DNA from: Candidatus Gastranaerophilales bacterium
GTDB taxonomy: Bacteria > Cyanobacteriota > Vampirovibrionia > Gastranaerophilales > Gastranaerophilaceae
DNA length: 64,000 nt
Assembly: GCA_944323045.1 (NCBI GenBank)
Contig: CALUQX010000015.1
Location: forward strand, 1 to 64,000
Direction: 5' to 3'
Under the pieces are notes generated by a model. That model saw only the letters and a program-made list of their open reading frames with translations, was not told the DNA's origin and made no database searches. The translations under genes were made by a program, and so were the position numbers. How positions within the stretch are numbered: position 1 is the first letter of the stretch; each line of letters opens with the position of its first letter. This document shows, one piece after another, positions 50,878 to 58,239 of the stretch.

Positions 50878-51546
50878 ATGCCGCAAACGTCATTTATAGA
50901 TATAATAACCCCGATTATGGTAGGACCGTCCAGTTCGCACACTGCCGGAGCCGTAAGATTGGGGCTGCTGGCGAGGAATGTTTATGATGCCAGACCACAT
51001 AAAGTCACATTCAGACTTTATAATTCATATGCACAGACCGGATTCGGGCATGGTACTGATAAGGGGCTGCTTGCAGGAGTTTTAGGGCTTGCTGTGGATG
51101 ATGTCAGAATAAAGCATGTTTTTGACCTGCCGGAAGCTAAACAAATCGCGTATGAATTTGAGTATCTGGAGGATTTCAACCGGCATCCGAATGCTGTTGA
51201 TTTTATTTTTGAAGGCGATTTAAATATGTTTGTTGCAGGTGACAGTGTTGGTGCAGGAGAAGTGGTTATTCGTAAAATTAACGATTTTACAGTTAAATTT
51301 ACAGGTAAATTCAATACTTTACTGCTTGTGTACCGTGATGTGCCCGGCATGATATCCCGTGTCACCAAACTAATTCAGGAACGCAATATTAATATTGCAT
51401 CATTACATTGTGACAGGTATGCAAAAGGCGAAGAAGCATCTATGTGTATCTGCCTTGACGGAGAATTAGATGAAAAGATTTTGAAACTAATTGAAGGGAT
51501 AGAAAACCTTTATCTGGTGCGATACGTAAAAAAATTGGAACACTAA
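50878..51546 (+). CDS. sdaAB: L-serine dehydratase, beta subunit
   Basis: The N-terminal substrate domain of this 222-residue subunit shows IMVGPSSSHTAGAVRLGLLAR, and a C-terminal ACT domain starts near residue 148 (LLVYRDVPGMISRVTKLIQE). With the alpha subunit it deaminates serine to pyruvate and ammonia. It ends one base before sdaAA. An AGGAG site and an extended -10 (TGTTATACT) lie upstream. Confidence 0.95.
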   Translation: MPQTSFIDIITPIMVGPSSSHTAGAVRLGLLARNVYDARPHKVTFRLYNSYAQTGFGHGTDKGLLAGVLGLAVDDVRIKHVFDLPEAKQIAYEFEYLEDFNRHPNAVDFIFEGDLNMFVAGDSVGAGEVVIRKINDFTVKFTGKFNTLLLVYRDVPGMISRVTKLIQERNINIASLHCDRYAKGEEASMCICLDGELDEKILKLIEGIENLYLVRYVKKLEH

Positions 51547-51547
51547 T

Positions 51548-52432
51548 ATGATTGAAAAAGATATAAATTCATTTGAGCAACTGTTTAATGCCTGTAAAAT
51601 CGCAAATGTAGCGATATATAAAGTTGCACAAACAAGAGAGGCTTACCTTTCAGAAAAAACTGAAGATGAAGTCAGAAATATAGTCAAACGCAGTCTGGAT
51701 GCTATGAAAGAAGCTGTTAGAACAGGCTTAAAGTCTAATGAGCTTTCTTTGAGCGGTATGTGCGGCGCTGATTGTGAACGTTTACAAAAGCGATTTGCAA
51801 AAAAACATGCTGTATTTGGCAAAACATTTGAAAAAATTACAACTTATGCGCTGGCAACCAGTGAAGAAAACTTGAGAATGGGAAAAATTGTAGCATGCCC
51901 GACAGCCGGTTCCTGCGGGATTGTACCTTCTGTAATAATTGCGGTCAGCGAAGACTTTGATATTCCGGAGGAAAAGCAGATTAATGCCCTGATTATTGCA
52001 GGAGAAGTCGGCAGAATTATATCAAATAAAGTCTCTTTAGCAGGGGCTGTTGCAGGTTGTCAGGCAGAATGCGGTGTTGCTTCCGCAATGAGTGCCGGTG
52101 CTGTCGCTTATCTTCTTGGCGGCTCTACAAGGCAAATTCTTAATGCAGTAGCACTTGCCATGAAAAATCTTCTCGGGTTAACCTGTGATCCTGTGTGCGG
52201 ACTTGTTGAAATACCGTGTGTAAAACGAAACCCGTTTCTGGCTGTTCATGCTATAACTGCTGTTGAATTGGCGCTTGCAGATATAGAATCCAAAATTCCA
52301 CTGGATGAGATTATCGATGCGCTAGAACAAACAGGTAAACTGATGTCCCCTACATTAAAAGAAAGTTCTCAGGCTGGACTTGCAAAAACTAAAACCGCTA
52401 TAGCGCTTGAAAATAAGCTTTTTAAAAAATAA
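51548..52432 (+). CDS. sdaAA: L-serine dehydratase, alpha subunit (iron-sulfur)
   Basis: This 294-residue catalytic subunit carries the iron-sulfur cluster. Motifs include LSGMCGADCERLQK, ACPTAGSCGIVPSVI, AGCQAECGVASAMSAG and LTCDPVCGLVEIPCVKRN, which give the conserved cysteines. Together with sdaAB it makes an oxygen-sensitive enzyme, in line with an anaerobic lifestyle and serine fermentation. Confidence 0.96.
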   Translation: MIEKDINSFEQLFNACKIANVAIYKVAQTREAYLSEKTEDEVRNIVKRSLDAMKEAVRTGLKSNELSLSGMCGADCERLQKRFAKKHAVFGKTFEKITTYALATSEENLRMGKIVACPTAGSCGIVPSVIIAVSEDFDIPEEKQINALIIAGEVGRIISNKVSLAGAVAGCQAECGVASAMSAGAVAYLLGGSTRQILNAVALAMKNLLGLTCDPVCGLVEIPCVKRNPFLAVHAITAVELALADIESKIPLDEIIDALEQTGKLMSPTLKESSQAGLAKTKTAIALENKLFKK

Positions 52433-52536
52433 GTTAAGAATTGTAACAGTTTTTTGAAATTCTGCAATTTCTCATGACAAAAATTACTTTATATATATAT
52501 AAGATATATAAGCCTAATATTTGAGGAGTAATGTAC

Positions 52537-52722
52537 ATGAGTGAATTTTCAATTTCAAAAACAGATTTGTCACATACCAATCAGTTGGATATAATTAAAC
52601 GAATGAAAGAATTTGGTGCAAAAGCAGCGCAAGGATTTGACAACCTGCGTAATGGTCAGTCTATTGAACTCGGACCGTTGCTGAACGGGTCTCAATCTAC
52701 ACAGCAGGCTTTTAGAAACTAA
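52537..52722 (+). CDS. Small hypothetical protein
   Basis: A 61-residue frame starts at 52537, eight bases after an AGGAG site. An ATG six bases earlier is too close to that site. The product is helical in the middle (IIKRMKEFGAKAAQGFDNLR) and polar at both ends. There is no hydrophobic segment and I recognise no family. Confidence 0.6.
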   Translation: MSEFSISKTDLSHTNQLDIIKRMKEFGAKAAQGFDNLRNGQSIELGPLLNGSQSTQQAFRN

Positions 52723-52791
52723 TTTTTTCCTGAGTCTGATTAAGAATGTTTTTGTGATAAGATAGTCTTTGTAAAAGAGGACTATCTTATT

Positions 52792-53574
52792 ATGCTATTA
52801 ACAACTGATATAGGAAATACAAGTATTACTTTAGGGCTTTTTGACGATGCTGCTCTTGTTGAAGAATTCAGGCTTGCATCTGATAAAGATTTATCTTTAG
52901 AAGAGTATGAAGTGCTTTTGAAATCTTTGTTTAAAGAGTTCAAAATTGATGGCTGTATAATTTCATCTGTAGTAGAAGAATTGACTGAAAAATTTAAAAA
53001 TGCTGTAGATAATGTTTTTAAGCTGAATTCTATTGTTTTGACCTCAGAAATTAATACAGGAGTGAAAATTGCTCTTGATAACCCGAAGGAAGCCGGTGCA
53101 GATAGAATCGCCAATGTTGCCGGAGCTTATGTTTTGTATGAAAAACCGACCATTGTTGTTGATTTTGGTACAGCAACCTCTTTTGATATTGTTAATGAAA
53201 ATGGAGAATTTGTCGGCGGATTAATTGCTCCGGGGCTGAATTTGCAGTTAAAATCCTTGAATAAATTTACATCAAAACTGCCGCGAATTGATGTTACACT
53301 TTCTAATTCCGCAATTGGGCATAATACAGCAGATGCAATATTATCCGGTGTAATCCGCGGATCGGCTGCAATGATTGACGGACTTGTTGAGCAGTGTGAA
53401 AAAGAATTGGGGCAAAAAGCTGTTGTTGTTGCAACAGGCGGGTATTCCGGACTAATAGCAAATTATCTTAAACGTCCGTTTGACTTTATAAATCCGACAT
53501 TGACGCTTGAAGGCTTGCGGCATCTATATTATTTAAACGCAGCAACAGCAAATTTGGAGAGTACTGTATTTTAG
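52792..53574 (+). CDS. coaX: Type III pantothenate kinase
   Basis: This 260-residue first enzyme of CoA synthesis is of the ASKHA fold. It starts with the phosphate loop TTDIGNTSITLGLFD, has the GADRIANVAGAYVLY motif and the VVDFGTATSFDIV loop, and ends with VATGGYSG and a LEGLRHLY tail. An AGAGGA site precedes the ATG. It complements the coaBC gene at 11117. Confidence 0.95.
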   Translation: MLLTTDIGNTSITLGLFDDAALVEEFRLASDKDLSLEEYEVLLKSLFKEFKIDGCIISSVVEELTEKFKNAVDNVFKLNSIVLTSEINTGVKIALDNPKEAGADRIANVAGAYVLYEKPTIVVDFGTATSFDIVNENGEFVGGLIAPGLNLQLKSLNKFTSKLPRIDVTLSNSAIGHNTADAILSGVIRGSAAMIDGLVEQCEKELGQKAVVVATGGYSGLIANYLKRPFDFINPTLTLEGLRHLYYLNAATANLESTVF

Positions 53575-53608
53575 AATTAGTAGCCGTTGGCGTCTAACGC
53601 TGTAGTGT

Positions 53609-54223
53609 TTAAATATTGTATGTGAACTGTAAAAAATTTCCCATCAAATTTTCGTTCCAGACCTGAACATTTTCCGGAACATTCAGGACTGACGGGGTAA
53701 AATTCCATATGTATTTAATGTTAGATTTTATGAGTCTGTCAGCAACAATTTGTGCGTACTGGCGGGGCACTGTCAGAATTGCAATATCAACCCCTGTTTT
53801 TTTAGTTAAATTTTCTAACTTTGCAATATCAAGTATAAGTTTGTTGTTAATGCTTTTACCGATTTTTCTTGTATCATTGTCAAACAGAGCAACAATATTC
53901 AGCCCGTAATTAGTAAAATTATCATAGTTAGCGAGTGCTGTGCCTAAGTTGCCGGCGCCGATTATGAATGCGTTTTTAGTTTTTTTGAATCCAAGAGTCG
54001 TTTCTATGGACATTTTTAACTCTTTTACGATGTATCCGACACGTCCTTTGCCGGAATTGTTTAGCATAGAAATATCTTTACGCACCTGTGAATCGTCAAT
54101 ATGCAAAAGTTGTGCAATCTGTTTACTTGAGATAAATTCTTGTCCGGCAGCCAGATAGTCTGTTAAAATACAGTGATATAGTGTTAATCTGTTTATTACT
54201 TTTTCTGAAATTTTAGTTTCCAT
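53609..54223 (-). CDS. rex: Redox-sensing transcriptional repressor Rex
   Basis: The N-terminal winged helix of this 204-residue protein (ISSKQIAQLLHIDDSQVRKD) reads DNA. A Rossmann domain (FIIGAGNLGTALANY, LFDNDTRKIGKSI) binds NADH/NAD. Rex controls fermentation and respiratory genes in many anaerobes. It is last in the murT-pdxJ-zinc protein-rex transcript and converges on coaX. Confidence 0.94.
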   Translation of the reverse strand: METKISEKVINRLTLYHCILTDYLAAGQEFISSKQIAQLLHIDDSQVRKDISMLNNSGKGRVGYIVKELKMSIETTLGFKKTKNAFIIGAGNLGTALANYDNFTNYGLNIVALFDNDTRKIGKSINNKLILDIAKLENLTKKTGVDIAILTVPRQYAQIVADRLIKSNIKYIWNFTPSVLNVPENVQVWNENLMGNFLQFTYNI

Positions 54224-54224
54224 C

Positions 54225-54539
54225 TTAGTTCTTTTCTCTTTGTTCTTCTTGTTTTATGAATTCGCATAATTTTTCTAGATTTTTGTCTTCAACAGCGTCA
54301 ATTAGTTCCTGAACACTTTTGATTTTGCCAAGCGCAAAACCTGTTTCCGCAATAAGTACACAATCGTTGCAGAGTCTGTAGCCGTCATATTCAATAGAAC
54401 CGGCAAGACATTTGTGTTCTCCACAGCAATCGCAGTCAAAGTATTCGTCAACAACATCCGGATTGTCTTCAATGTCATCAAGCCTCATTTGTTCAACTAC
54501 CTGCTGCATTTCTTCAATTATTTCGTGTTCAGTTTTCAT
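54225..54539 (-). CDS. Small Cys-rich (zinc-binding) protein of unknown function
   Basis: This 104-residue acidic protein has two Cys pairs, CDCCGEHKC and CNDC, that could bind a metal ion. The flanks are helical and Glu-rich. It ends one base before rex starts and follows pdxJ by 10 bases, so it is clearly in that operon. I recognise no family. Confidence 0.7.
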   Translation of the reverse strand: MKTEHEIIEEMQQVVEQMRLDDIEDNPDVVDEYFDCDCCGEHKCLAGSIEYDGYRLCNDCVLIAETGFALGKIKSVQELIDAVEDKNLEKLCEFIKQEEQREKN

Positions 54540-54549
54540 AAAATTACCT

Positions 54550-55260
54550 CTACTTTATCAAATCTGCCATTTTGCGTACTGCTTCCGGAAGTCCGGTAAA
54601 TACTGCACGAGAGATGATGCTGTGTCCTATGTTTAATTCATACAAATCCGGTATTTCATGCATTCTTGATACATTTTCATAATTCAAACCATGACCGGCA
54701 TTTACTTTTAAACCGAGACTCTGTGCTAGGATAGCTGCATTTTTCAGGTTTAAGAACTCTTTTTCTTCATTTTCTGTGCCGAAAGAATTTGAATAGGTAC
54801 CTGTATGCATTTCTATAAACTGTGCTCCTGTTTTAGCAGAGGCTTCAACCTGTTCTTTTGTCGGATCAATAAATAAACTTACAATAATGCCGGCGTCTAA
54901 AAGCGGCTTTACGAATTCTGTAACTTTTTCTAATTGTCCAGCAACATCAAGCCCGCCTTCGGTTGTTATTTCCTGCCTTTTTTCCGGAACAAGACAGATT
55001 GAATGCGGCTTTATTTCCAGCGCAATTTTTTGGATGTCGTCAGCCATTGCCATTTCAAGATTAAGTCTTGTTTTGAGTGTTTTTATAAGCGTATAAACAT
55101 CCTTGTCTTTGATATGCCGGCGGTCTTCCCGCAAATGCGTTGTAATTGAAGTTGCGCCGTTTTGTTCACAAATATCAGCCGCAATTATCGGATCCGGTTC
55201 ATGCCCGCCCCTTGCGTTTCGTAATGTTGCTATATGATCAATATTCACACCTAATAACAT
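54550..55260 (-). CDS. pdxJ: Pyridoxine 5'-phosphate synthase
   Basis: This 236-residue TIM-barrel enzyme joins deoxyxylulose phosphate and aminoacetone phosphate to make vitamin B6. It has GVNIDHIATLRNARG, the THLREDRRHI motif, IEMHTGTYSN and NAGHGLNYENV. An AGAAGG site precedes the start. It lies between murT and the zinc-protein gene. Confidence 0.96.
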   Translation of the reverse strand: MLLGVNIDHIATLRNARGGHEPDPIIAADICEQNGATSITTHLREDRRHIKDKDVYTLIKTLKTRLNLEMAMADDIQKIALEIKPHSICLVPEKRQEITTEGGLDVAGQLEKVTEFVKPLLDAGIIVSLFIDPTKEQVEASAKTGAQFIEMHTGTYSNSFGTENEEKEFLNLKNAAILAQSLGLKVNAGHGLNYENVSRMHEIPDLYELNIGHSIISRAVFTGLPEAVRKMADLIK

Positions 55261-55274
55261 TTTTGCCTTCTTTC

Positions 55275-56609
55275 TTAATCATGTAATTTTTCTTTGTTAA
55301 TCTTCAAAAGAGCAGTATATGACGGTAAAATTGTAATATGTTCGTTAACAGGGGTATCTGCCGCCATTTGAATTGCTTTTTTAATTGATGGTTCTACAAT
55401 AATTTTTTTCTGCGGAATGCCAGCGTATTTAAGCCTTGTTGCCATATCATTTGCACGAATGCCTGAGGTGATAATTAGTTTTTGTGCATTTTTGAGTTGT
55501 TCAAAATCACTGTCCCATAGCCACGAAATGTCCCGCCCGTCTGCATAATTGTCGTTAATTGCAATTACAATATTAGAATTTAAATCAACAGTTTTCAAGA
55601 CTTCGCTTGCTCCTGTAGGATTTTTAATCAATTGAATTATAGCCTGATGCCCGTTAATTGTACGTTTTTCAGCCCGTCCAAAAATTGATTTGTAAGTATC
55701 AAGTGCCTTTTGTATTTCTGCCTGATTAAGCCCGTTTTCGAATGCAAATGTAATTGCTGCAAGTGCATTATAGGCGTTATACAGCCCGACAAGTCCTACT
55801 TTAAATTCAAAAGTAATATCATTGTGACAAACCTCAATTATTGAATAATCATCAAATATTTTGACGTCAGCCGCGTAATCACATTGAGGACGTTTAAATC
55901 CACATTCACAGTAATAATGTCCCTGCTGGGCAAAGAATTGTTTTGAATATTGTAAAGGTTTGCCGCATGGACAGTTAAAAACTTCTGTCGGAGCGTTAGA
56001 TTTTTCATAGCTTTGCATATATTCAATATTTTCAAACCCGTAATAGACAGCGTTTCTGTTAGTACCAAAATTAGCAACAAGCGGATCATCTGCATTGAGA
56101 ATCAGATTTAAATTCGGATTTTTATCAATTGCATTCTGGATAAAGCCTGCTGTTGTCGCAAGTTCTCCATACCGGTCAAGCTGGTCTCTGAAAAGATTTG
56201 TTACTATAAGATAATCAGCAGCCATATAATCATACAGTTTAGTCAAATAAGCTTCGTCAGATTCTATAACCGCATAGTCAAAACGTTTGAAAGGTCTGAT
56301 GTTCAGCGCAAATACATTTGCTATTCCGCTTAGCATGTTTGCACCTTTCAAATTGTGTATAACATCCTGATGTGCTGTCTCCAGTATATGTGCAGCAAGC
56401 CCTGATGTCGTTGTTTTGCCGTTAGTTCCAGTAATGGTAACTATTTTATTCCTGATATATCTTGAACAATTACTTAAAAATTCAGGATAAATTTTAAGCG
56501 CCAGCATTCCGACAAACGATGTGCCGGATGACTTATTCAGCAGTTTAATCCCTAAATAAGCAGTTTTGGCAATTATTAAAGCTGTGTAAAATTTTATTGT
56601 TTTAATCAT
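55275..56609 (-). CDS. murT: MurT-type lipid II amidation ligase subunit
   Basis: This 444-residue Mur-ligase-family protein has the ATP loop TITGTNGKTTTSGLAAHIL, a central ligase domain and a Cys4 zinc ribbon (CPCGKPLQ and YYCECGFKRP). A C-terminal DUF1727 domain (ISWLWDSDFEQL region) follows. With the glutaminase GatD, MurT amidates the D-Glu of peptidoglycan. gatD usually lies next to murT, but here the next gene is pdxJ and no gatD is seen in the window. Confidence 0.88.
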   Translation of the reverse strand: MIKTIKFYTALIIAKTAYLGIKLLNKSSGTSFVGMLALKIYPEFLSNCSRYIRNKIVTITGTNGKTTTSGLAAHILETAHQDVIHNLKGANMLSGIANVFALNIRPFKRFDYAVIESDEAYLTKLYDYMAADYLIVTNLFRDQLDRYGELATTAGFIQNAIDKNPNLNLILNADDPLVANFGTNRNAVYYGFENIEYMQSYEKSNAPTEVFNCPCGKPLQYSKQFFAQQGHYYCECGFKRPQCDYAADVKIFDDYSIIEVCHNDITFEFKVGLVGLYNAYNALAAITFAFENGLNQAEIQKALDTYKSIFGRAEKRTINGHQAIIQLIKNPTGASEVLKTVDLNSNIVIAINDNYADGRDISWLWDSDFEQLKNAQKLIITSGIRANDMATRLKYAGIPQKKIIVEPSIKKAIQMAADTPVNEHITILPSYTALLKINKEKLHD

Positions 56610-56686
56610 AAATAGTACTTTGGACGTATTCCTAATTTGTATATATTATTTTATAATTATCATAATACAAAATTGAGAATAAGAAA

Positions 56687-57049
56687 ATGTTTTTATTTAT
56701 TGCAACAATTTTTATAGCAGAATTAATCATAGCCACAACTATAATATTATTGATAGTTCGGGCGGATAAGACTGTAGTAAAATGCACTGAACTGGTAATG
56801 AAAAAACACGCAGAACTTGAAAAAATATTAAAGGACTTTAGTTATTGTGTAAAAAGTTTTGGTGAATATTACGACTGTATGATTAATTCCATAAAACGCA
56901 AACACAGACAATTCCAGTTAAATTTACTGAAAAATGTCGCAATGTATCTTTCTTTATTTTTACTAAAAGGCAAGTATAAAAAGGCAGCGGCTTTTCTTCA
57001 ATTTGCCGTGTTATTTCATGACTATATTCAGAAAGTCCGCTCTAACTAG
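56687..57049 (+). CDS. Small membrane-anchored protein
   Basis: This 120-residue protein starts with a strong membrane helix (LFIATIFIAELIIATTIILL) followed by a charged helical region and a second weakly hydrophobic stretch (NVAMYLSLFLL). Together with the YtxH and DUF948 genes that follow, it looks like part of an envelope cluster. Function is unknown. Confidence 0.65.
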   Translation: MFLFIATIFIAELIIATTIILLIVRADKTVVKCTELVMKKHAELEKILKDFSYCVKSFGEYYDCMINSIKRKHRQFQLNLLKNVAMYLSLFLLKGKYKKAAAFLQFAVLFHDYIQKVRSN

Positions 57050-57116
57050 CTTGTAATTCGTAAAAAAATGTGTTATAATCAATAATAAAAGAAAAATGAA
57101 AGACGAGGTTATATCT

Positions 57117-57437
57117 ATGAGTAAAAAAAAGACATCATTAATGTTTGGAATGGGACTAATAGCAGGCGTAATCGGCGGTATCGTAGCAGGTGTTCTTCTC
57201 GCTCCGAAATCCGGTGAAGAATCAAGACGCGAATTGAAAGATGCTGCGTGTGAATTATATACAAAACACGCTCCTGAAATTAAAGAAGCTAAAAAACAGG
57301 CGCTTGAATCTGTGGATTTAATGAAATATAAACTGGAACGCCAACTGCGTAAGTTCAGCAATATGATTAAATCCAAAAAACTTTTAAAAGCTAAAGAATT
57401 GGAAACTTCAGAACCTGATACAGAGTTCAATTACTAA
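57117..57437 (+). CDS. YtxH-domain envelope protein 1
   Basis: The 106-residue product has an N-terminal glycine-rich helix ending GGIVAGVLLAPKSGEESRRE, the mark of the YtxH (general stress, Gram-positive type) domain, then a charged helix. The ATG at 57117 has a GAGG site eight bases before it. An ATG at 57096 is less likely. An extended -10 (TGTTATAAT) lies about 45 bases upstream. Confidence 0.8.
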   Translation: MSKKKTSLMFGMGLIAGVIGGIVAGVLLAPKSGEESRRELKDAACELYTKHAPEIKEAKKQALESVDLMKYKLERQLRKFSNMIKSKKLLKAKELETSEPDTEFNY

Positions 57438-57454
57438 ACAAAGGAATTTAAAAT

Positions 57455-57823
57455 ATGAATGATATTATATTTTCTCAAATAGCTCTAAATCAAGGATTAA
57501 CCTTCTTAGCCTGGGCAACTGCAATTGTTATTATTGTCATTGCAGTATATCTGGTTAAACTTCTGATTGATTTAAGAGAATTGACTAAAAATCTGAATGA
57601 AACTTCAATACTTTTGAATACTGAATTGAAACCTACATTAAAAGAAATTAATGAAACATTACATTCTGTTAATGCAATAGTAAAAAATACAGATCAAGGT
57701 GTTGATAACTTCAGAAATGCGATAGAAAAAACTTTTGGTAAAACAAAAATTCTGTCAGAATCAATTTTCGGCGGCTTGATAAAAGGATTTACAACCATAT
57801 TTAATCTTTTTACGAAAAAGTAA
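57455..57823 (+). CDS. DUF948-like membrane protein
   Basis: The 122-residue product has one membrane helix (FLAWATAIVIIVIAVYLVKL) followed by a coiled coil (LRELTKNLNETSILLNTELK). This matches DUF948 proteins, which often accompany YtxH genes. Here it lies between two of them. The exact role is unknown. Confidence 0.75.
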   Translation: MNDIIFSQIALNQGLTFLAWATAIVIIVIAVYLVKLLIDLRELTKNLNETSILLNTELKPTLKEINETLHSVNAIVKNTDQGVDNFRNAIEKTFGKTKILSESIFGGLIKGFTTIFNLFTKK

Positions 57824-57897
57824 TTAGCCGATTACGGGGATTAAATAAATATTCCTGTAAAATAGAATGTACTAGAAAACAGTAAAGGAGTAACATT

Positions 57898-58173
57898 ATG
57901 TCAGCAACTAAATTTTTAGCAGGTTTTATAGTAGGCGGTGCAATCGGAGCCCTTGCAGGCGTATTACTGGCGCCGAAATCAGGTGAAGAAACACGCGCTA
58001 TGATAGCAGATACAACAAAAGATGTTATTAATCGTGCGAATGAAACTGTTAAAGAAATTCAAACAAAAGCGGATGATGTTGTTTCTGATATGCAGAAAAA
58101 AGGCGATGAAATTAAAGAAAAATTGCAAAACCTTCTTAATCAGCAAAAAGAACAACAGCCGGCAGAAAGTTAA
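57898..58173 (+). CDS. YtxH-domain envelope protein 2
   Basis: This 91-residue paralogue of the gene at 57117 has the same AGVLLAPKSGEETRAM segment after a glycine-rich helix and a longer amphipathic tail with heptad-like KADDVVSDMQKKGDEIKEKL. An AAAGGAG site precedes the ATG. A terminator follows. Confidence 0.8.
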   Translation: MSATKFLAGFIVGGAIGALAGVLLAPKSGEETRAMIADTTKDVINRANETVKEIQTKADDVVSDMQKKGDEIKEKLQNLLNQQKEQQPAES

Positions 58174-58176
58174 AAT

Positions 58177-58221
58177 TAAAAAAAACAGCTCCCGCCTATT
58201 CAGTGCGGGGGCTGTTTTTTT
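58177..58221 (+). terminator. Bidirectional terminator after the YtxH cluster
   Basis: AAACAGCTCCCGC pairs with GCGGGGGCTGTTT (one G-U pair) and is flanked by A and T runs. It separates this cluster from the convergent UvrA-like gene. Confidence 0.85.
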
Positions 58222-58239
58222 GTGTAAAGATTAGACTGA

